From positions 1 to 39,631 of the forward strand of contig NZ_QAXS01000028.1 in NCBI RefSeq assembly GCF_003053565.1: a stretch of DNA of 39,631 bases, written 5' to 3'. The first letter of the stretch is position 1, and every line of letters starts with the position of its first letter. The notes beneath the pieces are model-generated. The model saw only the letters and a program-made list of their open reading frames with translations, was not told where the DNA came from and did not search any database. This document shows, piece after piece, positions 26,556 through 35,260 of this stretch. The DNA is from Halanaerobium saccharolyticum (GTDB lineage: Bacteria > Bacillota > Halanaerobiia > Halanaerobiales > Halanaerobiaceae). Made by a program: the position numbers and the translations under genes.

Positions 26556-27698
26556 GTGAAAAAGCCCAAAAACTTATTTAAACGAACATTATTAGCTTTA
26601 ATTGTAATTTCTTTAATGATGACTATTGTTCCTACAGTATATGCTCAAGAAAATTCATCTCAGAATATTTATCAAACAAATCATTTTGCAGATATTGCTG
26701 AAAAAGTTGATAATGGTGTTGTAAAAGTTACTGCAACGGTAAAAACCTCAGGCGGTCAGCAGATGCCAGAGATGTTTAATGATCCATATTTCAGATTCTT
26801 TTTTGGGGATCAGTTTCAAATGCCAGAACAGCAGCCTCGAGAAAGAAAGGGCTTTGGTTCTGGTTTTATAGTTTCCAAAGATGGATATATAGTTACTAAT
26901 CAACATGTTATTGATGGTGCGGATAAAATAGAAGTTTCAATTAATGGTGTTGAAGAAGCAGTTTCAGCGGAAGTTTCCTGGTCAGATTTCAGCCTTGATT
27001 TGGCAATTTTAAAAATAAATACTGAAAAAATAGATCAAAAACTCAGCCCCTTAAAAATGGGTAATTCTGACAAAATTAGACCTGGAGATTGGGCAATAGC
27101 AATTGGAAACCCTTTAGGTTTTGAACACACTGTTACAGTAGGTGTGATTAGTGCTTTAGGTCGACCAATTCAGATTCCAACAGATGATAGAAAGGTTAGA
27201 ACCTATCAAAATTTAATACAGCTTGATGCAGCAATAAATCCTGGGAATAGTGGTGGACCTCTGCTTAATAATAAAGGAGAGGTTATTGGTATCAACACAG
27301 CTGTCTCAAGAGCTGGTCAGGGAATTGGTTTTGCAATACCAATTAATGAGATTAAGGGAATTGTAACTGAACTTCAAAATACTGGAGAGGTTACTCGACC
27401 CTGGCTTGGAATTGCTTTTAGTGAAATAACAAAAGAAGTTAAAGAATATTTCAAATTAGATAATCAAAAAGGTGTAGTGATTATTGAAGTTTATAAGGGT
27501 AGTCCAGCTGAAAAAGCAGGACTTAAAGCATATGACATAATCAAAGAAATTGATCAAAAGCCTGTTGAGTCTACTTCAGATGTAAGTGAATTAATTAAAA
27601 GTAAAGAAGTTGGAGACAAAATAATGTTTAAAGTTATACGAAATGGCCAGAGCAAAATTTTATTTGGTAGGATCGGTGATAAACCAAATGATCTTTAA
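26556..27698 (+). CDS. htrA: HtrA/DegP-like serine protease with PDZ domain
   Basis: This extracytoplasmic quality-control protease should degrade misfolded envelope proteins. The 380-residue precursor starts with a signal peptide (MKKPKNLFKR, a hydrophobic core, likely cleavage after VYA30), which may alternatively stay as a membrane anchor. The trypsin-like triad is H117 in VTNQHVIDG, D148 in SLDLAILKI and S232 in NPGNSGGPLL. One PDZ domain follows (about 275-375, VVIIEVYKGSPAEKAGL). GTG 26556 is chosen because AAAAGGAAGG ends eight bases upstream. The longer frame would start inside that site. A terminator separates it from the two-component genes. Confidence 0.93.
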   Translation: MKKPKNLFKRTLLALIVISLMMTIVPTVYAQENSSQNIYQTNHFADIAEKVDNGVVKVTATVKTSGGQQMPEMFNDPYFRFFFGDQFQMPEQQPRERKGFGSGFIVSKDGYIVTNQHVIDGADKIEVSINGVEEAVSAEVSWSDFSLDLAILKINTEKIDQKLSPLKMGNSDKIRPGDWAIAIGNPLGFEHTVTVGVISALGRPIQIPTDDRKVRTYQNLIQLDAAINPGNSGGPLLNNKGEVIGINTAVSRAGQGIGFAIPINEIKGIVTELQNTGEVTRPWLGIAFSEITKEVKEYFKLDNQKGVVIIEVYKGSPAEKAGLKAYDIIKEIDQKPVESTSDVSELIKSKEVGDKIMFKVIRNGQSKILFGRIGDKPNDL

Positions 27699-27719
27699 AT
27701 AAAAATACAGTATTATAAG

Positions 27720-27746
27720 ACCGGGCTTTAAAAGCCCGGTTTTAAT
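27720..27746 (+). terminator. Terminator after htrA
   Basis: CCGGGCTTTAAAAGCCCGG (27721-27739) is a near-perfect hairpin followed by a short T-run (TTTTAATG). The T-run is short, so some read-through into the regulator gene is possible. Confidence 0.75.
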
Positions 27747-27767
27747 GTTTAACTTTAAGTAAATACT

Positions 27768-27776
27768 TGATATAAT
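27768..27776 (+). promoter_or_regulatory. Candidate extended -10 promoter of the two-component operon
   Basis: TGATATAAT: a perfect -10 with extended TG. The -35 region is poor (TTTAAC, 27748-27753). Transcription would begin near 27783, right at the Shine-Dalgarno sequence, so the leader would be about ten bases. Confidence 0.45.
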
Positions 27777-27792
27777 GAGAGGGGTGACTAAA

Positions 27793-28482
27793 TTGGATAA
27801 AAAAATATTATTAATAGAAGATGATTCACAAATTGCAAGGTTTGTTGAGTTAGAGCTTGAACATGAAGGTTATAAAGTTAAAAAATTTGACAATGGATAT
27901 GATGGTATTAATATTTTAAAAGAAGAAAAATTTGACTTATTATTACTAGATATCATGCTTCCGGGTCAAAATGGTTTAGAAGTCTGTAAAAGAATCAGAG
28001 AATTTTCAGATATACCAATTATTATGTTAACTGCAAAATCTGAGCTTGAAGATAAGGTAGAAGGTTTAGATACCGGTGCTGATGATTATTTAACAAAGCC
28101 GTTTGAAATTGAAGAATTATTAGCTAGAATCAGAGCTCATTTAAGAAGAGATGAGGGAAAGGTTGAATCAGATAATATATTAAAAACTGCTGATGTTGAA
28201 GTGAATCTGGATGCTCATATTGTTAAAAGAGCTGGTGAAGAGATTGAATTGACTAAAAAGGAATATGACCTTTTAGTTTATTTAATTAGGAATGAAGGTA
28301 TTGTTGTCAGTAGAGATAAATTATTAAATAATGTTTGGGGCTATGATTATACCGGCGAAACAAACATTGTTGATGTATATATTCGATATTTGCGCAGTAA
28401 GATAGACGATCCTTATGATAAGAAGTTAATACATACCGTGCGTGGTGTCGGTTATGTTTTGAGGTCAGATAAGAATGTTTGA
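27793..28482 (+). CDS. OmpR-family response regulator
   Basis: The 229-residue DNA-binding regulator has a receiver domain with the acidic pocket E9-D10-D11, phospho-acceptor D53 (LLLLDIMLPG), T80 and K102 (TKPF), then a winged-helix effector domain (about 130-225, ending KLIHTVRGVGYVL). TTG 27793 is taken as the start because GAGGGGTGA lies six bases upstream and this removes six residues not seen in relatives. It overlaps the kinase gene by eight bases and follows htrA, an arrangement like secretion-stress systems such as CssRS, though the signal here is unknown. Confidence 0.92.
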   Translation: MDKKILLIEDDSQIARFVELELEHEGYKVKKFDNGYDGINILKEEKFDLLLLDIMLPGQNGLEVCKRIREFSDIPIIMLTAKSELEDKVEGLDTGADDYLTKPFEIEELLARIRAHLRRDEGKVESDNILKTADVEVNLDAHIVKRAGEEIELTKKEYDLLVYLIRNEGIVVSRDKLLNNVWGYDYTGETNIVDVYIRYLRSKIDDPYDKKLIHTVRGVGYVLRSDKNV

Positions 28483-29872
28483 TTTTGTTAACAAAAAGAG
28501 TAAAATTTCCTGGAAAATAACAATTTTATATGCTTTTATGTTTATGATGCTTATATTTTTAATTAATCTATCAATTTATTTTTTTCTTTCCAGTTTTATT
28601 GATGATAATATCAAAAAAAGTATAAACAATACAACTGAGCTTGTTCTCTCACAGTTTTCAGGAATCGGTGATCCGGTTAATTTTTTCGATACAGATTTAC
28701 TGCAGCAGATAAGCCGCAGTGAGGAAAATATTTTTTTCCGTGTACTTGATAAAGATGGAAAAGTTAATGCGCAATCTAAGTATTTAGAAGAGATGGATAT
28801 CCCAATTGGGGTTGAAATTGAAGAATTCCGCACTGGTTCAAAAATTCTTGCAGTTAAAACTATTCCGATGAATAATTTTGTTTTTTCTCGGGGCTACCTT
28901 CAGGTTGTTAGAGATATTACATTTGAAAAAAACTTTCTTGATTTTCTTATTATAGTTCTAACTATTGCTGCTGGGATTGGAGCTCTAATTTCTGTCTTTT
29001 TAGGTTACTTTACTACCAAAAAAATGCTTTCACCGATCAATAAAGTTACTGAAACAGCAAGAGAAATTAGCTCCAGTGATTTAGGGCGAAGACTTGAAGT
29101 TAGCGGTCCTGATGATGAATTAAAGAAACTGGCACTAACTTTTAATTCAATGCTTGATCGACTGGAGAAATCTTTTAAAAGACAGAAACAGTTTGTTTCT
29201 GATGCATCTCACGAATTAAGGACTCCAATTTCTGTGATCAAAGGTTATGTTGATCTGCTTGACCGCTGGGGTAAAGAAAAAGAAGATGTTAGGGATGAAG
29301 CGATAGAAGCCATTAAAAAAGAGACTGTCAATATGAAACAGCTGATGGAAAATCTTTTGCTTTTAGCCCGCGGTGATGATAGTGAGTTAAAAAAAGAAGA
29401 GGAAATGTTTAATTTTAATGAGCTGATAAAAGAAATAATCAAAGAATTTGAGCTGATGGAGAAGAATATTAAATTAAAATTTGCTGAAGAAGCAGAAATA
29501 AAATTTTTTGGTGATCAGAATCTTTTCAAACAGCTGCTCAGGATTTTTCTGGATAATGCTGTAAAGTTTACTTCTCAGAAAGGTGAAATTGAGATTAGAA
29601 TCGATAGAATTGATTCAGATAACTTTTATTTTTCTATAGCAGATGATGGACCCGGAATTTCTACTGAGGATTTGCCCTTTGTTTTTGACCGCTTTTATCA
29701 GGCAGATAAATCACGGACCAGAAAAGAAAATGAAGGCTCTGGACTTGGTTTAGCTATAGCCCAGCAGATTGTTGAAAGTTATAGTGGGGATATTGATGTT
29801 GAAAGTGAAGTTGGAAAGGGCACAAAGTTTTTTGTTCATTTACCAGCAGCTAAAAATAATAAAAGTAGTTAA
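28475..29872 (+). CDS. Membrane sensor histidine kinase
   Basis: The 465-residue kinase has a first membrane segment (about 17-40), an extracytoplasmic sensor region of about 110 residues (about 42-153), a second membrane segment (154-178), a HAMP domain (about 180-232), and the phospho-acceptor H246 in SDASHELRTPISVIKGY. The ATPase domain follows with the N box FLDNAVKFTS, ADDGPGIS and GSGLGLAI. It should phosphorylate the response regulator encoded just upstream, with which it overlaps. The sensor region has no motif I recognise. Linkage to htrA suggests an envelope-stress signal (inference). Confidence 0.93.
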   Translation: MFDFVNKKSKISWKITILYAFMFMMLIFLINLSIYFFLSSFIDDNIKKSINNTTELVLSQFSGIGDPVNFFDTDLLQQISRSEENIFFRVLDKDGKVNAQSKYLEEMDIPIGVEIEEFRTGSKILAVKTIPMNNFVFSRGYLQVVRDITFEKNFLDFLIIVLTIAAGIGALISVFLGYFTTKKMLSPINKVTETAREISSSDLGRRLEVSGPDDELKKLALTFNSMLDRLEKSFKRQKQFVSDASHELRTPISVIKGYVDLLDRWGKEKEDVRDEAIEAIKKETVNMKQLMENLLLLARGDDSELKKEEEMFNFNELIKEIIKEFELMEKNIKLKFAEEAEIKFFGDQNLFKQLLRIFLDNAVKFTSQKGEIEIRIDRIDSDNFYFSIADDGPGISTEDLPFVFDRFYQADKSRTRKENEGSGLGLAIAQQIVESYSGDIDVESEVGKGTKFFVHLPAAKNNKSS

Positions 29873-29918
29873 GCAAATACAATAATTAAATAGATGTTTT
29901 AAATGGGAGTTGATTTTT

Positions 29919-32564
29919 TTGTCAAAGAAAGAAAATAAGGAGAAAAAAACACTTTTTTTACTGGATGGACACAGTTTAACCCACCGTGCTTTTTATGCAC
30001 TACCCCTTTTAACCAATGATGAGGGAGAATATACAAATGCAGTTTTTGGCTTTGTGAGGATGCTCTTTAGCCTCACAGACGAATGGAATCCAGATCGGAT
30101 GATTATTACTTTTGATAAAAAAGCACCTACTTTTAGACATGAAGAATATGAAGATTATAAAGCAGGTAGGAAAAAAATGCCGGAGGAGCTTGTTCCTCAA
30201 ATTCCACTTCTGCAGCAGACTATAGAAAAATTAAAAATACCTATGCTGGCAAAAGAAGGTTATGAAGCGGATGATTTGCTGGGGACTCTTTCCAAAGAGG
30301 CAGCAGAAGAAGGTTATATGGTTTATATCGTTACAGGTGACAGGGATGCTCTGCAGCTGGTTTCAGAAAATGTAAATATATTATATACCCGCAAAGGAAT
30401 CTCTGATCTGGTGAAATTTGATTTAGATAAGGTAATGGAAAAATATGAACTGCCGCCGGAGAAGCTTATTGACCGTAAGGGTCTGATGGGCGACAGCTCT
30501 GATAATATTCCAGGTGTGCCTGGAATTGGTAAGAAGACAGCTCTAAAATTACTTAAAGAATTTGGCTCAATGGAAGAAATTTTAGCCAATATAGATAAAG
30601 TTTCTGGCAAAAAAAGAAAAGAAAATTTAAGAAAATACACTGAACAGGCAAGAATGAGTTATCGTCTTGGTAAGATTAAACGTGATGTTCCGGTAGAAAT
30701 CGATTTTGATGAATGCCGGCTTGATTCATATGATGATCAGGAAGCGGCAGAACAGTTTGAAAGACTGGGCTTTACCTCCCTGCTTGACCGTTTTGACTTT
30801 AAAGAGGAAATGAATTTTAAAGATTTAGAGGTAGTTAATTTGGATCAGGCGGGATTAGAACAACTAAAAGAAAAGGCAGCTGCAGCTGGCGAAATTGCTG
30901 CTGCAGTTAAATTAAAAGAGGGAACTAAAGCGATTCAGGGAGAAATTGAAGCTGTTATTTTTAGTCTGGAAGCTGAAAGTCAAATTTATTCTTATCAGCT
31001 AGAAAGCGAAAAAATTGCTGAGGAAATAAAAGATATCTTTTCAGCAGCAGATATTGCAAAGCTGATGATTGATGCTAAAGAAGCTTCTCTTGCTCTGCTA
31101 AAACAGGGGATAGAAATTATAAATATCAGTTTTGAGCCCCTGCTGGCATTTTATTTACTCCAGCCTTCTTCCTCCTTACCTGAGCTGGAAGAGGTATTAA
31201 GTAGGGAGTTAACAATTAGTTTTGATGAAATTGAAAGCAAAGATAAGCTGCTGGTTGAAATTTCTAAGCTCTTTGAATTAAAAGCTGAGCTGCTGCCGAA
31301 GTTAGAAAAAGATGAGCTGCTTAAATTATACCAGGAAATTGAACTGCCTTTAATTAAAGTGCTGGCCCGGATGGAAGCTAATGGTGTTAAAGTTGATAAA
31401 GAATGGCTTGACAGCCTCTCAGAGCGCCTGGGAAAAAGACTGGATATTATAACCGAAAAAGCACATCAGCTGGCTGGTGAGGAATTTAACCTGAATTCTC
31501 CCAAACAGCTTGGAGAAATTTTATTTGAAAAGTTAGGCTTACCTGTAATCAAAAGAACTAAAACAGGTTATTCGACAAATGCCAGTGTTTTAGAAAAATT
31601 GGAAGGCAAACATGAGATTATCCCTTTGATATCTGAGTACAGGGAATTAGCTAAGTTAAAGTCAACCTATATTGACTCACTTCCACCTCTGGTTAATAAA
31701 GAGACAGGTAAAATCCACACTTCTTTTAATCAGATGGTAACAGCTACCGGGCGTTTGAGCAGTACAGATCCTAACCTGCAGAATATTCCAATTAGAACAG
31801 AAGAAGGAAGAGAGATTCGTAAAGCTTTTATCCCTTCTAAAGAAGACATGCTGCTGCTGGCTGTAGATTATTCGCAGATTGAGCTCAGAGTTTTTGCTCA
31901 TTTGAGTGGAGATCAAAAACTTAAAGAAGCTTTTAACAGTGGAGCAGATATTCACACAGAAACAGCAAGTGAGGTTTTTGAAGTTGAGCCGGAGGAAGTA
32001 TCTCCAAATCTGCGCCGCCATGCCAAGGTCATCAACTTCGGTATTGCCTATGGAATGAGTTCTTATGGTTTAAGTCAGGACCTTGATATCCCAGTCGAAG
32101 AAGCTCAGGATTATATTGATAAATATTTTGAACGCTTTTCTGGAGTTAAAGAATATATGGATCAGACAATTAAGAAGGTTAAAGAATGTGGCTATGCAGA
32201 GACTATGTTTGGACGCCGCCGCTATATACCGGAAATCAACAGCAGTAATTATCACCGCCGCTCCTTTGCCGAAAGAACAGCAATTAACACTCCAGTTCAG
32301 GGGACAGCTGCCGATATTATGAAAAAATCGATGATCGATGTTTATAATGCTCTTAAAGACGAAGATTTAGATTTAAATATCCTGCTCCAGGTCCATGACG
32401 AACTGGTTTTTGAAGTAGCAGAATCTGATTTAGAGAAGGCAGCAAAATTGATTAAAGATAAAATGGAAAACACCGCTGAACTTGATGTACCACTGCTGGT
32501 AGATCTTCAGACAGGAGAAAACTGGAGAGATAAGAAAGATTATGAGGTGGATAAAGATGCCTGA
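29919..32564 (+). CDS. polA: DNA polymerase I
   Basis: The 881-residue repair and Okazaki-processing polymerase has an N-terminal 5' nuclease (LLDGHSLTHRAFYALP from 14; GDSSDNIPGVPGIGKKTA), a middle 3'-5' exonuclease-like domain, and a family A polymerase with motif A VDYSQIELR (near 650), motif B RRHAKVINFGIAYG (near 699) and motif C VHDELVF (near 825). The exonuclease motifs D-x-E and the later Asp positions are not seen, so proofreading is probably lost, as in Bacillus and Thermus enzymes. TTG 29919 fits GGGAG at 29905-29909; TTG 29910 is too close to it. It overlaps mutM by eight bases. Confidence 0.96.
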   Translation: MSKKENKEKKTLFLLDGHSLTHRAFYALPLLTNDEGEYTNAVFGFVRMLFSLTDEWNPDRMIITFDKKAPTFRHEEYEDYKAGRKKMPEELVPQIPLLQQTIEKLKIPMLAKEGYEADDLLGTLSKEAAEEGYMVYIVTGDRDALQLVSENVNILYTRKGISDLVKFDLDKVMEKYELPPEKLIDRKGLMGDSSDNIPGVPGIGKKTALKLLKEFGSMEEILANIDKVSGKKRKENLRKYTEQARMSYRLGKIKRDVPVEIDFDECRLDSYDDQEAAEQFERLGFTSLLDRFDFKEEMNFKDLEVVNLDQAGLEQLKEKAAAAGEIAAAVKLKEGTKAIQGEIEAVIFSLEAESQIYSYQLESEKIAEEIKDIFSAADIAKLMIDAKEASLALLKQGIEIINISFEPLLAFYLLQPSSSLPELEEVLSRELTISFDEIESKDKLLVEISKLFELKAELLPKLEKDELLKLYQEIELPLIKVLARMEANGVKVDKEWLDSLSERLGKRLDIITEKAHQLAGEEFNLNSPKQLGEILFEKLGLPVIKRTKTGYSTNASVLEKLEGKHEIIPLISEYRELAKLKSTYIDSLPPLVNKETGKIHTSFNQMVTATGRLSSTDPNLQNIPIRTEEGREIRKAFIPSKEDMLLLAVDYSQIELRVFAHLSGDQKLKEAFNSGADIHTETASEVFEVEPEEVSPNLRRHAKVINFGIAYGMSSYGLSQDLDIPVEEAQDYIDKYFERFSGVKEYMDQTIKKVKECGYAETMFGRRRYIPEINSSNYHRRSFAERTAINTPVQGTAADIMKKSMIDVYNALKDEDLDLNILLQVHDELVFEVAESDLEKAAKLIKDKMENTAELDVPLLVDLQTGENWRDKKDYEVDKDA

Positions 32565-33387
32565 GCTGCCGGAAGTGGAAACAGTTGTTAAGGGATTAAG
32601 ACCTCTGGTAGAGGAGAAGATAGTTACCGGGGTAGAGATTAGAGAAGAAAAGATGATCGCTTTTCCGGAAGATAATATCCCTGCTTTTAAAGAAGAATTA
32701 ATCGGCTCAAAAATTGAAGCTGTTAACCGCAGAGGTAAATATATTATTTTTGAATTAAATAATAATAAAAATATGGTAATTCACCTCAGGATGACCGGTA
32801 AACTTTTAGTTAAAGAGGTTAAAGAATATAGAGATAAACATACTCATGTAATTTTTAGCCTCAATGACGGACAGGAAATTCGGTTTAATAATATCCGTAA
32901 ATTTGGCCGGGTTTATTTAATCGATAAAAACCACCCTGAACAGGCTGGAGGTCTGTCAGAACTGGGGCCGGAACCTTTAAGTGATAAACTAAGTGTTGAC
33001 GATTTCAGAAAATTATTTGAGGGACGGAGAGCAATTATTAAGTCTCTGCTTTTAAATCAGCATTTTGTAGCTGGAATCGGTAATATTTATGCAGATGAAA
33101 TTCTTTTCCGCTCGGGAATCAGACCTGATCGAACAGCAGATACCTTAACTGAGTCTGAAAAAGAAAAAATCTATCATAATATGCGGGAAATTCTGCAGAA
33201 GGGTATCATTTATGGAGGGACTTCCTTTAGTGATTATGTAAATGCCTTTGGCGAAAAAGGATCTTTTCAGGAAGAATTAAGAGTTCACCAGCGTCAGGGA
33301 GAAGAATGTTACAGCTGTGGAACTATTATAGAAAAAATAAAGGTTAGTGGACGCTCAACATATTTTTGTCCTCAATGTCAAAAATAG
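32557..33387 (+). CDS. mutM: Formamidopyrimidine-DNA glycosylase
   Basis: It excises 8-oxoguanine and ring-opened purines. The mature protein must begin with Pro, and ATG 32557 gives MPELPEVETV with P2 as the nucleophile and E3 beside it, so this start is certain; a start at 32542 would abolish activity. Other marks are the Lys in NRRGKYIIFEL, the helix-two-turn-helix region (NQHFVAGIGNIYADEILFRSGI) and a C-terminal zinc finger (C-x2-C near 251, then CPQC). Length is 276, as usual. It is coupled to polA by an eight-base overlap, linking base repair with gap filling. Confidence 0.97.
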   Translation: MPELPEVETVVKGLRPLVEEKIVTGVEIREEKMIAFPEDNIPAFKEELIGSKIEAVNRRGKYIIFELNNNKNMVIHLRMTGKLLVKEVKEYRDKHTHVIFSLNDGQEIRFNNIRKFGRVYLIDKNHPEQAGGLSELGPEPLSDKLSVDDFRKLFEGRRAIIKSLLLNQHFVAGIGNIYADEILFRSGIRPDRTADTLTESEKEKIYHNMREILQKGIIYGGTSFSDYVNAFGEKGSFQEELRVHQRQGEECYSCGTIIEKIKVSGRSTYFCPQCQK

Positions 33388-33402
33388 AGAAAGGGGATAA
33401 TT

Positions 33403-34383
33403 ATGATTATTGGTTTAACAGGCGGAATAGCAACCGGGAAATCTACAGCTGCTGAATATTTAAAAGAAAAAGGAGCCAGAATCATTGATGCAGATCAGAT
33501 TTCTCATCAAATTAGCCGCAGAGGGGAAAAGGGCTGGCAGCTGGTTGTAGACGAATTTGGGGATCAGATTCTTAAAGATAATGGAGAATTTGATCGTGAT
33601 AAGCTGGGGGAAATTGTTTTTTCTGACCCCCAAAAAAGAAAAAAATTGGAATCTCTTCTCCACCCACTGATAATTTATGAAATGAAAGAGCAGGCTCATC
33701 AATATTTAAAAAATGATGAAATCGTTGTTTTCATGGCGCCTTTATTATATGAAGCGGGATTGGATCGCTTTTGTGATCAGATCTGGGTTATTTCCAGTTC
33801 AGAAGCAGAGCAGATTAAGAGAATGGAAAAAAGAAATAATTTCAGCCGTGAGGAAGCTTTAAATAGAATAAAAGCTCAGATGCCGCTTGCTGAAAAAGAA
33901 GAAAAAGCAGATGTGGTAATTGAAAATAATTCGACAATAGCAGATTTAAAAAATAAAATTGATCTATACTGGGAGAAAGTATTGAAGGGAGTAGATGCTA
34001 AATTGATTAGAATTGCTTTAATAGCTCATGATGAGAAAAAAGAGGATATGATTACATTTGCTAAAAAGCACAGGGAAGTTCTGGCAAAAATGCGTTTAAT
34101 TGCTACCGGTACTACCGGTCAGCGTTTAATTGATGAGACCGGCCTGGATGTAGAAAGAATGGCCTCTGGACCAATCGGAGGGGATCAGATGATCGGAGCA
34201 GAAATTGCTAAAGATCGACTTGACGGGGTTATTTTCTTAAGAGACCCCTTAACAGCACAGCCCCATGAGCCGGATGTAAGTGCTCTTTTGAGGCTCTGTG
34301 ATGTTCATGAAATACCCCTGGCTACCAATCTGGCAACCGCAGAAATGATTATTCACTCTCTGGCTGAGAAGAATAGGGCTTAA
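33403..34383 (+). CDS. coaE-mgsA: Dephospho-CoA kinase / methylglyoxal synthase fusion
   Basis: One uninterrupted frame of 326 residues holds two enzymes. Residues 1 to about 196 are dephospho-CoA kinase: Walker [24 protein letters not shown] and HPLI, with a complete lid region. Residues about 200-326 are a full methylglyoxal synthase: [41 protein letters not shown]. The catalytic set H209, D210, D261, D281, H288 and D291 sits at a constant 190-residue offset from E. coli MgsA H19, D20, D71, D91, H98 and D101. The linker is short (LKGVDAK). ATG 33403 follows a GGGG-type site. It lies between mutM, where coaE is often found, and a lytic transglycosylase. No frameshift or internal stop is seen. 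Confidence 0.92.
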   Translation: MIIGLTGGIATGKSTAAEYLKEKGARIIDADQISHQISRRGEKGWQLVVDEFGDQILKDNGEFDRDKLGEIVFSDPQKRKKLESLLHPLIIYEMKEQAHQYLKNDEIVVFMAPLLYEAGLDRFCDQIWVISSSEAEQIKRMEKRNNFSREEALNRIKAQMPLAEKEEKADVVIENNSTIADLKNKIDLYWEKVLKGVDAKLIRIALIAHDEKKEDMITFAKKHREVLAKMRLIATGTTGQRLIDETGLDVERMASGPIGGDQMIGAEIAKDRLDGVIFLRDPLTAQPHEPDVSALLRLCDVHEIPLATNLATAEMIIHSLAEKNRA

Positions 34384-34398
34384 ATTGAGGGAGGATCA

Positions 34399-35016
34399 AT
34401 GCAGTTGGAGAGCAAATACTTAACTAAGGTGATTATATTTTTTCTTTTATCTATCATATTGTTTACTGCTGCAAATAACAATTTTGATTTCTGGACAATT
34501 AGAAGAAATTTGGAGCCGGTTAAATATCAAAAAGAAATTGATAAGTACGCTGAAGAATTTTCTCTAGAACCAGAACTGCTGGCAGCAATTATTTATGTTG
34601 AAAGTAGATTTGATAAATACTCAATTTCTCCAAGAGGGGCAGTTGGTTTAATGCAGCTGATGCCAGCTACAGCTCACTGGGTTGCAGAAGAATTAGGGTA
34701 TGAAAATTTCAATGTAAAAGATCTGGATAATCCTGATCTAAATATTAAATTTGGCAGCTGGTATTTTGCCTATCTCTATCAGAAATTTGACCAGGATCTT
34801 ATAAAAACTATCGCTGCTTATAATGCCGGGGAAAGTAATGTTAGGAAATGGCTTAATAATGGTTGGAGTGCTGATTTGAAAGAAAAATTGCCATTTTCGG
34901 AAACAGATAATTTTGTCAGAAGGGTTCTTTCAACTAAGGATTACTACAGTGGAAACAATTTAAAAATATATAGTTTATCGAATTTTAATCTTTTATTCGC
35001 TAATTCAGCTGAGTAA
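34399..35016 (+). CDS. Membrane-anchored lytic transglycosylase (SLT domain)
   Basis: The 205-residue protein begins with a hydrophobic segment (about 9-25), probably an uncleaved anchor, followed by a Slt70-type domain. Marks are the catalytic E68 in YVESRF, SPRGAVGLMQLMPATA (77-92) and AYNAGESNVRKWL. It should cleave peptidoglycan between MurNAc and GlcNAc outside the membrane. ATG 34399 has GGGAGGA upstream, 15 bases after the coaE-mgsA stop, so it is probably the last gene of the polA operon. It resembles the small transglycosylases found beside coaE in many Bacillota. Confidence 0.9.
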   Translation: MQLESKYLTKVIIFFLLSIILFTAANNNFDFWTIRRNLEPVKYQKEIDKYAEEFSLEPELLAAIIYVESRFDKYSISPRGAVGLMQLMPATAHWVAEELGYENFNVKDLDNPDLNIKFGSWYFAYLYQKFDQDLIKTIAAYNAGESNVRKWLNNGWSADLKEKLPFSETDNFVRRVLSTKDYYSGNNLKIYSLSNFNLLFANSAE

Positions 35017-35024
35017 TTTATCAC

Positions 35025-35047
35025 AAAAAGAAATTATTTCTTTTTCT
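35025..35047 (+). terminator. Weak AT-only terminator after the transglycosylase gene
   Basis: AAAAAGAAA (35025-35033) pairs with TTTCTTTTT (35037-35045). Stem stability is low because it is nearly all A-T. Confidence 0.35.
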
Positions 35048-35077
35048 GAATAAAAATGATATATAGTTGGATACAAC

Positions 35078-35106
35078 TTGATTTTTTCCGTAAATAATTA
35101 TATAAT
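35078..35106 (+). promoter_or_regulatory. Candidate promoter of the peptide-transporter operon
   Basis: TTGATT (35078-35083), a 17-base spacer and a perfect TATAAT (35101-35106). The leader would be about 150 bases, with a GATTAGA tandem near 35207-35222 and no gene. Confidence 0.65.
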
Positions 35107-35260
35107 TTAAGTTAGTAAAAAATTTAAGTTTTAATTATTAAATTTAGTTTTTCTTTTTAAAATAACAGATACATCTGATAAGGGGGTGTAAATTTAAAAA
35201 GAGAAGAGATTAGAGATTAGAGAGTATAGATAACTAAAAAATTAGGAGGGAATTTCGAGT

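Noticed and set aside
31677-32322. Several frames of 60-114 codons on both strands inside the polA polymerase domain
   Set aside because: They oppose or shift the conserved polymerase motifs and lack ribosome sites.
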